From positions 1 through 64,000 of the forward strand of contig SCOE01000013.1 of the NCBI GenBank assembly GCA_005503065.1: a stretch of DNA of 64,000 nucleotides, in the 5' to 3' direction. This DNA comes from Comamonadaceae bacterium ALPHA2B. GTDB taxonomy: Bacteria; Pseudomonadota; Gammaproteobacteria; Burkholderiales; Burkholderiaceae_C. Both the position numbers and the translations under genes were made by a program. Positions 7,928 through 16,653 of the stretch are shown here, in pieces. Below the pieces are notes generated by a model. That model made no database searches. It was not told the origin of the DNA and saw only the letters and a list, made by a program, of their open reading frames with translations. Each line of letters starts with the position of its first letter. Position 1 is the stretch's first letter.

Positions 7928-10642
7928 TCATGCCGCCGCCTTGTGCTCGACCTCCTGCGCGATGCGCACTTCCCTGGTGGCGGGGTCGTACGACAGCATG
8001 GCATCGGAGCCCGGCGGCAGGTCGCCCTTGAGGAGGGCGGTGGCAAGCCTGGATTCGACTTCGGTGCGCACCTTGCGCTTGAGCAGCCGCGCGCCGAACT
8101 CCGGGTCGTAGCCGACCTCGGCCAGGTGGTCGACCACAGACTTGTCGAATTTCAGGTGCAGATCCTGCTGCTGCGCCGTGCGTGCGACCCGCTGCAGTTG
8201 GAGTTCCACGATGGCACGGATCTGCTCGCGGCCCAGCGCGTGGAACACCACGACCTCGTCGACCCGGTTGAGGAATTCGGGGCGGAAGTGGTGTCGCAGC
8301 AGTTCCATCAGGCGGTCGCGCAGCGCGGGATAGTCGAGCATCTCACGGTCCTTGGCCGTCAGATTGCGCTGGATCACGTCGGAGCCGAGGTTGCTGGTGG
8401 CGATGATGACGGTGTTGGTGAAGTCGACCACGCGGCCCTTGCCGTCGGTGAGCCGGCCTTCGTCGAACAGTTGCAGCAGGATGTTGTGCACTTCGCTGTG
8501 TGCTTTTTCGATCTCATCTAGCAGCACGACGCAGTATGGGCGCCGGCGCACGCGTTCGGTGAGTTGCCCGCCTTCCTCGTAGCCCACATAGCCGGGTGGC
8601 GCGCCCACCAGCCGAGCCACCGTGTGGCGCTCGGCGTACTCGCTCATGTCGATGCGCACCATGGCCTCCTCGCTGCCGAACACGGTGGCCGCGAGCGCTT
8701 TGGCGAGCTCGGTCTTGCCTACCCCGGTGGGCCCGAGGAAGAGGAATGTGGCTGTCGGCTTGCCGGGTTCCTTGAGTCCGGCACGGGCCAGCCGCACGGC
8801 CTCGGCGACCGCGTGCACCGCTTCCTCCTGGCCGACCACGCGCTCGCGCAGCCGGTCTTCCAGCCGCAGCAGCTTCTCGCGGTCTTCGGTGGTCAGCTCG
8901 GACACCGGGATGCCGCTCAGCGACGCCACGATTTCGGCCACGTCCTGCGCCGTCACGACCTCCGAGCTCGTGCCTCGCCGCTTCTTCCACTTCGAGGTTT
9001 CCTCGTCGAGCCGCTTCTGCTCCGCCTTGGCGCGGCCCTCGAGTTCCTTGGCCTTGTCGTATTGGCGCGCGGTGCCGGCCGCGTCCTGCTCCTGGCGCAG
9101 TCGGCGGATCCCCTCCTCGACGTCGTGCAAGGCCTTCGGCCGCGAGCTGGCGCGGATGCGCACGCGCGCCGCGGCCTGGTCGACGAGGTCGATCGCCTTG
9201 TCGGGCATGAAGCGCTGGGTGATGTAGCGGTCGGCCAGCTTCGCCGCTGCCGCGATCGCCTCTTCGTTGATCTTGACCTTGTGGTGTGCCTCGAATCGGT
9301 CGCGCAGGCCGCGCAGGATCTCCACGGTCTCGTCCACGCTCGGCTCGGGCACTGTCACGGGCTGAAACCGGCGCTCCAGCGCGGCGTCCTTCTCGATGTA
9401 CTTCTGGTATTCGTTCAGCGTCGTTGCCCCGATCAGGTGCAGCTCGCCGCGCGCCAGCGCCGGCTTGAACGTGTTGGCGATGTCCAGCCCGCCCTCGCCG
9501 CCGCCCTGGCCGGCCCCGACGATGGTGTGCAACTCGTCGATGAACAGGATCAGGTCGCTCTGGTTGGCGATCACCTCGTCGAGCATCTGCTTGACGCGCT
9601 CCTCGAACTCGCCGCGGTACTTGGCGCCGGCGACCATGCTGTTGATGTTCAGCTCCACCAGGCGTTTGCCGCGCAGCACCTCGGGAACCTGCTCGTTGAC
9701 GATGCGCTGCGCCAATCCCTCGACGATGGCAGTCTTGCCCACGCCGGGTTCTCCGATCAGCACCGGGTTGTTTTTCTTGCGCCGCGCAAGCACTTCGATC
9801 GTCGTCTCGATTTCCTTGGCGCGACCGATGACGGGGTCGAGCTTGCCCTGGCGCGCAAGCTCCGTCAGGTCGCGCGCGTGCTTGTCCAGGTTGGGGGTGC
9901 CACTGCGCTTTTGCACCTTTCCCTCCTCGGCGCCCCTGCCAACCACCTTCACCGTCTTCTGGCGCAGCGCCTCGCGCGTGAGACCGAGCTTGCGCAGTGC
10001 GTCCCCCGCGAAGCCATCCTCTTCCTCGACCAGACCGATGAGCAGGTGCTCGGGCCCGACGTAGCTGTGGCCCAGCTCCCGGGAGGCGACCAGCGCGTTC
10101 TCGAGCGCACTCTTCGCGCGCGGCGAGACACCGATGCGCGGCGTCTCGCCCTCGGCGGGGCGGTACTCGCCGCGCGGCGCGTTCTCGTCGATCTGCTGCT
10201 TGAGGTCTGCGGCGTCCAGCTTGAAGTCGCGCAGGATCTCCTGCACCACCTCATGGTCGGCGAGGGCGTGCAAAAGGTGCTCGGTATCCACTTCGTCCCG
10301 GCCGAACTCCAATGCCTTCTCGGCCGCTGCCTGCAGGCGGTCCATCGCGGCCTGGTTCAGGAACGACTGCAGATCCACGGCTTCGCGCGAGCGCTGCCGG
10401 CGCTGCGGCAGGCGTCGCACCGTGCCGCCGGGCTGGTCGAACATGCCTGGCCAGGCGTCGCCGAAGAACTGGTCGAAGAGGCTGCCACCGAACAGAGACT
10501 CCAGCGGTGAGGCGGACATGCGGTTCTGTCCCATCGCCTCGCTGTAGTGTTCGTCGCACAGCGCGATCTGCTCGGTGCGCCCGTTCTGCCGCATCGTGAC
10601 TTGGGCGGTCGCCGGGCGACCGCAGATTCTGCATTGGGCCAT
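7928..10642 (-). CDS. ClpG/ClpK-like AAA+ disaggregase
   Basis: A 904-residue HSP100 protein. It opens with a Cys4-Cys7-Cys29-His32 zinc motif (CRICGRP...CDEHY) and a [18 protein letters not shown] segment, as in ClpG/ClpK. Next come the Clp N-domain (about 85-240), NBD1 with Walker A GEPGVGKT (about 295) and Walker B ILFIDE (about 366), a short middle domain (about 500-560) and NBD2 with GPTGVGKT (about 634) and VVLLDEIEK (about 704). The stretch after SNLGSDVIQ lacks the IGF/VGF-type loop used to bind ClpP, so it should be a stand-alone disaggregase rather than a protease partner. The short middle domain separates it from ClpB. It is last in a minus-strand run with the PRC and BON genes. 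An annotation as ClpC would be the main alternative. Confidence 0.88.
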   Translation of the reverse strand: MAQCRICGRPATAQVTMRQNGRTEQIALCDEHYSEAMGQNRMSASPLESLFGGSLFDQFFGDAWPGMFDQPGGTVRRLPQRRQRSREAVDLQSFLNQAAMDRLQAAAEKALEFGRDEVDTEHLLHALADHEVVQEILRDFKLDAADLKQQIDENAPRGEYRPAEGETPRIGVSPRAKSALENALVASRELGHSYVGPEHLLIGLVEEEDGFAGDALRKLGLTREALRQKTVKVVGRGAEEGKVQKRSGTPNLDKHARDLTELARQGKLDPVIGRAKEIETTIEVLARRKKNNPVLIGEPGVGKTAIVEGLAQRIVNEQVPEVLRGKRLVELNINSMVAGAKYRGEFEERVKQMLDEVIANQSDLILFIDELHTIVGAGQGGGEGGLDIANTFKPALARGELHLIGATTLNEYQKYIEKDAALERRFQPVTVPEPSVDETVEILRGLRDRFEAHHKVKINEEAIAAAAKLADRYITQRFMPDKAIDLVDQAAARVRIRASSRPKALHDVEEGIRRLRQEQDAAGTARQYDKAKELEGRAKAEQKRLDEETSKWKKRRGTSSEVVTAQDVAEIVASLSGIPVSELTTEDREKLLRLEDRLRERVVGQEEAVHAVAEAVRLARAGLKEPGKPTATFLFLGPTGVGKTELAKALAATVFGSEEAMVRIDMSEYAERHTVARLVGAPPGYVGYEEGGQLTERVRRRPYCVVLLDEIEKAHSEVHNILLQLFDEGRLTDGKGRVVDFTNTVIIATSNLGSDVIQRNLTAKDREMLDYPALRDRLMELLRHHFRPEFLNRVDEVVVFHALGREQIRAIVELQLQRVARTAQQQDLHLKFDKSVVDHLAEVGYDPEFGARLLKRKVRTEVESRLATALLKGDLPPGSDAMLSYDPATREVRIAQEVEHKAAA

Positions 10643-10707
10643 GTGATGCTCCTTTGGCTAGTTCTTCGGCTCCGCTTCAGTGGGCCGCCTTCTCGTGGGT
10701 CTACTCG

Positions 10708-11379
10708 TCAGACTCCGACCGTGATGCGGTTGTCGACCGACACGACGCCGGGCGCTCTCCAGGCCGCGCGTTCGGCCTCCTGGCGCTCGACCCAGGCCCG
10801 CACCGTGCCCTTGAGCGTGACCTTGCCGTCGTTGACTTCGACGGAGATGTGTTCGGCGTCGGTTTGGGCAGTGCGCACCAGCGCCTGTTCCACCTGCTTC
10901 TTGATCTCGGCAGGCTGCATCTTCGACTTGACCTCGATCAGGTTGCTGACGCCCTTCACGCCGGCAAGGTTGCGCACGGCACGTTCGGCCTCCTGCTTCT
11001 TGTAGTGCCAGTTGACCGTGCCCCTCAGCGTGATCCAGCCCTTCGAGACGGTGACATCGATGCGCTCCGGCACCAGGAGCGCATCCCATTCCAGGGCGCG
11101 CGCCGCGGCCGCGGCGATCTCGGCGTCCGGGCGCTCGCCACCCGTGCCCAACCGGACCTCGATATCGTTGGCGACCGCCTTGACGCCGCGCACGCGATGC
11201 GCGGCGTCCTCGGCTGCCCAACGCTTGGTGTACGAGTCGACCCAGCCGGTCAGCGTCACAACGCCTTCCTTCACGGCCACGCCGATCTCCGGGGCCTGCA
11301 CGCGTGGCTCCCATTTGAGCTCGGCCAGCACTTCGGTCTGGATGTCGGCATCGGAGCGCAGTGTGGTAGCGATGGTCAT
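10708..11379 (-). CDS. Triple BON-domain protein
   Basis: A 223-residue protein made of three BON domains at about 8-75, 85-150 and 155-222. Each has the pattern of an acidic helix, a VxVxxGxVTLxGxV strand pair and a helix ending in GVxxVxNxI. There is no signal peptide, so unlike E. coli OsmY it appears cytoplasmic. BON domains are thought to bind phospholipid or act as chaperones. It lies 65 bp upstream of the disaggregase gene in the same orientation. A GAGG ribosome site precedes the ATG. Confidence 0.9.
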   Translation of the reverse strand: MTIATTLRSDADIQTEVLAELKWEPRVQAPEIGVAVKEGVVTLTGWVDSYTKRWAAEDAAHRVRGVKAVANDIEVRLGTGGERPDAEIAAAAARALEWDALLVPERIDVTVSKGWITLRGTVNWHYKKQEAERAVRNLAGVKGVSNLIEVKSKMQPAEIKKQVEQALVRTAQTDAEHISVEVNDGKVTLKGTVRAWVERQEAERAAWRAPGVVSVDNRITVGV

Positions 11380-11473
11380 GGTGATTCCTCTTTCAATGCC
11401 CGCTTCAGGTGGAGTCGCAGCCGGCCGCGGCGGGCGGCTGCGGACGATGCGGGATTCATCGCTTGGACGCTAG

Positions 11474-11510
11474 GACCGAGAACTCTCTCGGTCTTGCACA
11501 GGCCTGTGCA
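11474..11510. promoter_or_regulatory. Hairpin plus perfect 16-bp palindrome
   Basis: GACCGAGA (11474-11481) and TCTCGGTC (11486-11493) form a hairpin with a 4-nt loop. It is followed at once by the perfect palindrome TGCACAGGCCTGTGCA (11495-11510). The pair sits in the 170-bp gap between the PRC-barrel and BON genes, about 100 bp upstream of the BON start. The palindrome has the form of a dimeric repressor or activator site. Confidence 0.6.
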
Positions 11511-11549
11511 GGTATGCCACAGGACTGCGGGAGAAGGCGCGGGTCACGT

Positions 11550-11969
11550 TCAGACGTACTCGAACTTCGGCAGAGCTTTCAACTCCACCTTGCTCGCCTT
11601 GGGCAGAACGGCCTTGGGCGCGATTGAGGCGAATTGCTTCACCGGAATCGCCACGAGGTGCTTGCCGAGGCCGAGGAAGCCACCCACGTTCACGATCGCG
11701 GTGGACAGGGTGCCGTCGGCGGAAACGACGAGGTCGTCGACCGTGCCGATCTTTTCCCCCTTGTCGTTGTAGACGTCCTGCTTGAGCAGCTTCGTCGCAC
11801 GGTAGCCGGTCGCAAGCAGTTGCGTCTCCGCCACCGTCACGCCGATGACGGCCTTTGCCGCCACGGGCGCCGCGGGCGGGGAGGCGGCCTGGCCGTGGGC
11901 GGGACCGCCCGCCAGCAAGGCCAGGCTTGCGCAAGCGATGCTGGCGTGAACGAAGATTTTCGGGTTCAT
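11550..11969 (-). CDS. Exported PRC-barrel domain protein
   Basis: A 139-residue protein with a signal peptide (MNPKIFVHASIACASLALLAGGPAHGQA, cleavage near residue 27) and a PRC-barrel (about 60-125: LLKQDVYNDKGEKIGTVDDLVV followed by GGFLGLGKHLVAIPVKQF). PRC-barrels are small beta-domains often found in stress-related or photosynthesis proteins. An AAGGAG ribosome site precedes ATG 11969. Together with the BON and disaggregase genes it suggests an envelope/protein-quality stress cluster. Confidence 0.87.
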   Translation of the reverse strand: MNPKIFVHASIACASLALLAGGPAHGQAASPPAAPVAAKAVIGVTVAETQLLATGYRATKLLKQDVYNDKGEKIGTVDDLVVSADGTLSTAIVNVGGFLGLGKHLVAIPVKQFASIAPKAVLPKASKVELKALPKFEYV

Positions 11970-12111
11970 GGAACCACTCCTTGTCTTAGGTTGAGCGAGC
12001 TTCATCGGATTTCGTCCTTTCGGGACGGCCTGCCGTCTTCAGCCGACTTCACGAGCCTAGTTGCCGCCCCGCCCAGCGTCTTGCCCATTCCTGCCCACTC
12101 GTGCCGCAAAG

Positions 12112-12127
12112 CTGCGCCCGGGCGCAG
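12112..12127. promoter_or_regulatory. Perfect 16-bp palindrome CTGCGCCCGGGCGCAG
   Basis: This palindrome lies in the 257-bp divergent gap between the PRC-barrel and LLM genes, where a regulator of both could bind. It is GC-only except at its ends, so it could also arise by chance in this composition. Confidence 0.35.
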
Positions 12128-12226
12128 GGTCGAGACGTTTCGCAGTCCCTGGGCAGCTTTCGCAGCTATCGGGAATACCGGCACAGGCACGCTGCCTACG
12201 CTTGGCGGGATCGAACAGGAGAGCGC

Positions 12227-13270
12227 ATGCTGACAGTCAATCCGCTTGCCCGCGTCGACGAGGCACCAGGCTTTCGCCGCGTGTTCCGCGCGGGGCACCT
12301 CACGCTCGGCGTTTTCTTTCCCATCGAAGCCTTCAAGGGCGATGAGCCGGCGATGCACGGTCAGGAGCGGCTTGCGCAGCGCGCCGAAGCCCTCGGCTAC
12401 GCTGCGCTGTGGGTGCGCGATGTGCCGCTGCGCGATCCGAGCTTCGGCGACCTCGGCCAGATCCACGACCCGTGGGTGTATCTCGGCTGGATGGCGGGTC
12501 ACACGCGCACGATCGCACTGGCCACCGGCTCCGTCGTGTTGCCGCTGCGGCACCCGCTGCATGTGGCCAAGGCGGCTGCGTCGGTCGACCAGCTGTCGGG
12601 CGCCCGGCTGGTGCTGGGGGTCGCGTCGGGCGACCGCCCGGTGGAGTTCCCGGCCTTCGGCGTCGACATCGATCGGCGAGCGGCCCTGTTCCGCGAATAC
12701 TTCGACGTGATCCGCCGCGTGCTGGAGCGCGAGTACCCGACCGTGAAGTCGACAGCCGGCGTGCTCAACGGAACCGCCGACCTGGTGCCCAAGCCGCTCG
12801 GGCGCCTGCCGATGCTCGTCACCGGAAACAGCGGACAGCCGCTGTCGTGGATCGCTGGGCATGCGGATGGCTGGATCACCTATCCCCGCGGCATCGATCG
12901 CCAGGCGGAAGCCGCGGCGCGCTGGCGCAGCGAGGTCCACGCCGCCAGCCCAGGGGCCTTCAAGCCATTCGTGCAATCGCTCTACGTCGATCTCGCCGAC
13001 GATCCGGACCTGCCCGCCAGGCCCATCCATCTCGGCTTCAGGGCAGGGCGGCACTTCCTGCTGCGCTTTCTCGACTCGCTGCGCGTCGTCGGCGTCAACC
13101 ACGTCATCCTCAATCTCAAGTACGGCGCAAGGCCGGCGTCCGAAGTGCTCGAGGAGATCGGGACCGAGGTGCTGCCGCCTCTGGCCGACATGCAGGGTGA
13201 CAAGCCCGTCGGCGGCGAGCTGGAACCGAGCGATGCCGAGGTCGACGGCACGCTCGCGCCGCAGCGTTGA
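12227..13270 (+). CDS. LLM-class flavin-dependent oxidoreductase
   Basis: A 347-residue luciferase-like monooxygenase-fold protein. Recognisable parts are HLTLGVFFPIEAF at the N-terminus, AEALGYAALWVRDVPL, an RTIALATGSVVLPLRHPLHVAKAAASVDQLSGARLVLGVASGDRP block typical of F420/FMN-dependent members, and a C-terminal substrate region. The substrate is unknown. An AGGAG site lies 8 bp before the chosen ATG (MLTVNPLARV); upstream in-frame residues look non-coding. It is followed after 73 bp by the flavoprotein gene, so both may be co-transcribed. Confidence 0.9.
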   Translation: MLTVNPLARVDEAPGFRRVFRAGHLTLGVFFPIEAFKGDEPAMHGQERLAQRAEALGYAALWVRDVPLRDPSFGDLGQIHDPWVYLGWMAGHTRTIALATGSVVLPLRHPLHVAKAAASVDQLSGARLVLGVASGDRPVEFPAFGVDIDRRAALFREYFDVIRRVLEREYPTVKSTAGVLNGTADLVPKPLGRLPMLVTGNSGQPLSWIAGHADGWITYPRGIDRQAEAAARWRSEVHAASPGAFKPFVQSLYVDLADDPDLPARPIHLGFRAGRHFLLRFLDSLRVVGVNHVILNLKYGARPASEVLEEIGTEVLPPLADMQGDKPVGGELEPSDAEVDGTLAPQR

Positions 13271-13343
13271 GGGCCGCCTGCCGGGAAATACAGATGGAGC
13301 GTGCCTCTTCCCAAACGGGCACGGCCGCCGGCCGTGGGATGGC

Positions 13344-14729
13344 ATGGGGCCGGTGAGCCCCGGCATCGACCCGATCGATGCGTCGATCGACGAGGCGCTG
13401 GTCGAGAGCTTTCCCGCCAGCGATCCGCCGGCGTGGACCATGGGGTCGAACCCTCGCCGCGTCGAGCCCGCATCGGACCGCGGGCCCACGCTCGTCAAGG
13501 TCTACGGCCGACTCGGCAGCGCCTCGGCCTACGCGATCCGAGACTTCCTGCACCGCTGCGACGTGCCCTTCGAGTGGGTGCCGCTGGGCAGCGACCAGGA
13601 CGCGCGCGAGCAGGCCGAGGTCGGCCACCTGCGCGACGAAAGGCTGCCGGTGTGCGTCTTTCCCGACGGCGCGCGGATGGAGGCGCCGACGATGCGCCAG
13701 CTCATCGAGCGGCTCGGCTGGTTCAGGAATCCCTCCCGTGCCGAGTACGACCTGGCCATCTACGGCGCCGGGCCGGCTGGCCTCAGCGCGGCCCTCTACG
13801 CCGGTGCCGATGGGTTGTCCACCGTGCTGATCGAGCGCTGGGCCGTCGGCGGGCAGGCCGGCAGCAGCTCGCGGATCGAGAACTACCTCGGCTTTCCCGC
13901 GGGCATCAGCGGCATCGAGCTCGCAGAGCGGGCACGCATGCAGGCCGAGAAATTCGGCGTCGAGATCCTGCTCGCCCGCGAAGGCGTGAGTGCGCATCTG
14001 GCGCCGGGCAGGGGGGTCGGTGTGCTCGAAGACGGCACGAAGATCGTCGCGCGGGCATCGATCTGCGCGACGGGCGTGACGTACCGGTGCCTGGGCCTGC
14101 CCAACGAGGCGCAGCTGCTGGGCGCGGGCCTGTACTACGGCGCTGGTGCGAGCGAGGCGCCATTGACCGCGGGCGAGCATGTGGTCATCGTCGGCGGCGG
14201 TAATTCCGCGGGCCAGGCCGCGATGCACTTCGCGACGCACGCGCAGCGGGTCAGCATGGTGGTTCGGGGCGATTCGCTGAAGAGCACCTTGTCGCACTAT
14301 CTCGTCGAGCGCATCGCGACGACCCCCAACATCGAGGTGCTCACGCACACGGAAGTCACGGCGTTGCATGGCGACCGGACCCTGCGCGAGATCACGCTGC
14401 ACCATGCCGTCACCGGCGCGCATCGCCGCGTGCAAACGCGCTGGCTGTTCGTCTGCATCGGTGGCGAGCCGCAGACCCAGTGGGCCGGCGCCGTCGGCAT
14501 GGTGCGCGACGAGGCCGGCTACCTCGTCACCGGCCGCGACCTGCTGCGCGACGGCGCGCGGCCGGCGGGTTGGCCGCTGGACCGGGAGCCCTACTTCCTC
14601 GAGACCAACATCCCTGGAATGTTCGCCGCGGGCGACGTCCGCCACGGCGCTGTACGTCGTTGCGCATCGGCGGTGGGCGAAGGTGCGATGGCGGTGGCCT
14701 TCGTGCATCGGGTGCTGGGCGAGTGCTGA
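13344..14729 (+). CDS. Thioredoxin-reductase-like flavoprotein with Grx-like N-domain
   Basis: A 461-residue protein in three parts. Residues 1-40 contain the short motif VESFPASDPPAW found in many small stress proteins. A glutaredoxin-like fold follows (about 50-125, VKVYGRLGSASAYAIRDFL), where the usual CPYC is replaced by GSASAY. The rest is a thioredoxin-reductase-type FAD/NAD(P)H module with YGAGPAGLSAA (FAD), IVGGGNSAGQAA (NAD(P)H) and AAGDVRHGAVRR. The CxxC redox motif of TrxR is replaced by YYGAGASEA, so it cannot be a classical thioredoxin reductase. It resembles the TrxR-like proteins fused to regulatory domains. The first in-frame ATG is used; the ribosome site is weak. Confidence 0.87.
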   Translation: MGPVSPGIDPIDASIDEALVESFPASDPPAWTMGSNPRRVEPASDRGPTLVKVYGRLGSASAYAIRDFLHRCDVPFEWVPLGSDQDAREQAEVGHLRDERLPVCVFPDGARMEAPTMRQLIERLGWFRNPSRAEYDLAIYGAGPAGLSAALYAGADGLSTVLIERWAVGGQAGSSSRIENYLGFPAGISGIELAERARMQAEKFGVEILLAREGVSAHLAPGRGVGVLEDGTKIVARASICATGVTYRCLGLPNEAQLLGAGLYYGAGASEAPLTAGEHVVIVGGGNSAGQAAMHFATHAQRVSMVVRGDSLKSTLSHYLVERIATTPNIEVLTHTEVTALHGDRTLREITLHHAVTGAHRRVQTRWLFVCIGGEPQTQWAGAVGMVRDEAGYLVTGRDLLRDGARPAGWPLDREPYFLETNIPGMFAAGDVRHGAVRRCASAVGEGAMAVAFVHRVLGEC

Positions 14730-14788
14730 GCCGTGTCGCCCCGGGCTGCGCCGGCGTCAGACGCCGCGCACCTCGGCGGACCGTGCGC

Positions 14789-15265
14789 TCAACCCTGCTC
14801 GAGCTGTGCCCGCTCTTCGGACGACACGCGGTCGTCGCGCTCGCGCAGCAGCCAGTACACGATGCCCAGCACGAGCGTCGCGAAAGCCAGCGCGCCGACC
14901 TGCGCCGGTCCCGTGGCCGCCGTGTCGAGGATGACGAACTTGCGGCTGAGCGCCAGCAGGGCGATCAGCACCACCGTCTTCACCTGCACGATGCTCCCGT
15001 GGCGCATCGCCACACGCACGATGGAATGCTTGAACTCCATCGCGATCAACAGGGTCATCACCATGCCGAACAGCCTCTGGAACACCTCGTGGTCCAGCGG
15101 GTCGAGCGCCCCGGTAACGAGCAGCGGGACGAGGCGCACGAACAGCTGGATCAGCGCCAGGGCGATCAGCATCGCGATGATCGCGGAGAGCAGGAAGGCC
15201 ACCACGTGCTCGAAGCGCTCGTAGGCCGTCATCAACGGCCAGTAGCGGCGCGTGTCCCTCATCAT
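14789..15265 (-). CDS. PsiE-like phosphate-starvation-inducible membrane protein
   Basis: A 158-residue integral membrane protein with about four transmembrane helices (FLLSAIIAMLIALALIQLFV; FGMVMTLLIAMEF; VVLIALLALSRKFVILD; LAFATLVLGIVYWLL). The motifs EFKHSIVRVAMRHGSIVQVKTVVLIALLALSRKFVI are the hallmark of the PsiE family. A GGAGGG ribosome site precedes two ATGs in tandem. Function is unknown; psiE genes are often part of transmissible heat-resistance loci together with clpG/clpK, which fits the neighbourhood here. Confidence 0.88.
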   Translation of the reverse strand: MMRDTRRYWPLMTAYERFEHVVAFLLSAIIAMLIALALIQLFVRLVPLLVTGALDPLDHEVFQRLFGMVMTLLIAMEFKHSIVRVAMRHGSIVQVKTVVLIALLALSRKFVILDTAATGPAQVGALAFATLVLGIVYWLLRERDDRVSSEERAQLEQG

Positions 15266-15646
15266 ATGGAGCCCTCCGTTCGAGTGCCGGCGATTCTGCG
15301 CGTCTGCGACGCCCCGTGCCGCGCCGCAACGCGCCGACCGCAGGAGCGGGACATGAAGCGCAGGCAGCAGGAAGAAATGATTGCCAATGCGCGTGCCCGG
15401 CGACGTCAGCGCGCGACTGCCGGATTGCCGTCGCGCGTGACGGCAATCCGGCAGCGCGGCATGGCCGCAAGCTCGCATGGCACTGCACATGTTCGGCCCA
15501 AGCCGGCGTCCTCGAAGGCAAATTGCCTGGCGCGCGATGCTGGCCTTGCCGACTCCTCGGGCCGGCACGGGTTATGCGCGCCTGAAATCCGGGCCAGCCA
15601 TTGCTTCGATGGTCGGCGCAGACCCGCAACCACCAAGGTGATCGTG
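15266..15646. other. 381-bp divergent intergenic region
   Basis: The region lies between the divergent PsiE-like and AraC-family genes. No credible reading frame was found. It contains a perfect 16-bp inverted repeat (CTGCCGGATTGCCGTC at 15417-15432 and its complement at 15439-15454, 6-nt loop) and presumably both promoters. Confidence 0.6.
15417..15454. repeat. Perfect 16-bp inverted repeat
   Basis: CTGCCGGATTGCCGTC is followed by the 6-nt loop GCGCGT and the exact complement. No T-run follows. It lies about 150 bp upstream of the PsiE-like start and 190 bp upstream of the AraC-family start, so it is a candidate regulatory site or a REP-like element. Confidence 0.75.
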
Positions 15647-16564
15647 ATGCCTGAAGACGACCTCGCCGGAGCCAACGTTCCATCGCCGGCTCATGCGACG
15701 GTGGGATCGCAAGGCCCGCCCATGCGCATCGCCTACCTCGACGCCGCGGAAGTCGGCGGTGCTCGCCTGCGCAACTCGGTCGACATCCTCATCCCGACCG
15801 GCTCCGCGAACCTGCGCGCCACTTACCGCAACGGGCAGGGTCGTGACCGGACCACGTTCGTGCGCGCGCCGCTGGTGTCGATCCTTCCGCCGGCACTGCC
15901 GCATTCCCTGGTCGACCGCTCGGGCGCGAGCACGCTCATCCTCAGCATCTGCGCCTCGTTCTTCCATCAGGTCGCACGGACGCTGGGTGGCGAGGATGCG
16001 GCGCTCGTCGAGCCGCACGCGACCGTCGACCCATTGATCCGCGAAGTCGGCAACGCCATCGAATGGGACTTCCGGATCCGGCGCCCGCCGGATGCGCGTT
16101 ACCTCGAGTCCCTGGCGGTGGTCCTGGCGGCGCACGTCGCGAGGAAGTATGTGGCTGCCAAGATCGCGAAAGCCGCACCTTGCGGCGGACTCCCGCCGCA
16201 CAAGCTGCGCTGTGTCTACAACCACATCTGCGAGCACCTCGGCGGGCCGATCCGGGTCGAGCAACTGGCAGATGCGGTGCATCTGAGCCCGTTTCATTTC
16301 GCCCGGATGTTCAAGCAATCGACCGGCCAATCTCCCCACGTGTACATCCTCATGCAGAGGATCGAGCGGGCCAAGGCGCTCCTGGCCGAGACCGACACCG
16401 CCCTCGTCGATGTGGCGGCCCACGTCGGCTTTCTTACCCAGGGCCATTTCACCGGCGTCTTCCACCGCTACGCGGGTTTCACGCCGAGGGCATTCAGGCT
16501 TCACGCTCTGGAGAGGTCGGCATCGGGCGCACCGGTCGCCTGTGGTCCGGACGGACGGTCATGA
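15647..16564 (+). CDS. AraC-family transcriptional regulator
   Basis: A 305-residue regulator. The C-terminal 100 residues hold both AraC helix-turn-helices (IRVEQLADAVHLSPFHFARMFKQSTGQSP and ALVDVAAHVGFLTQGHFTGVFHRYAGFTPRAFR). The N-terminal part, about 25-170, resembles a cupin-type sensor (FVRAPLVSILPPALPHSLV). ATG 15647 with an AAGGTG site is used; ATG 15722 (MRIAYLDA) is an alternative start. It is divergent from the psiE-like gene and may control it or the neighbouring stress genes. Confidence 0.9.
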   Translation: MPEDDLAGANVPSPAHATVGSQGPPMRIAYLDAAEVGGARLRNSVDILIPTGSANLRATYRNGQGRDRTTFVRAPLVSILPPALPHSLVDRSGASTLILSICASFFHQVARTLGGEDAALVEPHATVDPLIREVGNAIEWDFRIRRPPDARYLESLAVVLAAHVARKYVAAKIAKAAPCGGLPPHKLRCVYNHICEHLGGPIRVEQLADAVHLSPFHFARMFKQSTGQSPHVYILMQRIERAKALLAETDTALVDVAAHVGFLTQGHFTGVFHRYAGFTPRAFRLHALERSASGAPVACGPDGRS

Positions 16565-16653
16565 ACCACGCACCCACGGCGCGCTTGGCCGTTGGCTGCG
16601 ACTCACCCCTCCACCCCGGCCGAATGCTCGCGTGTCCCGGAAACGCCGACTCG

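Noticed and set aside
8564-10510. Long plus-strand reading frame opposite the disaggregase gene
   Set aside because: Composition is Arg/Leu/His-rich, typical of an antisense frame in high-GC DNA; no domain seen.
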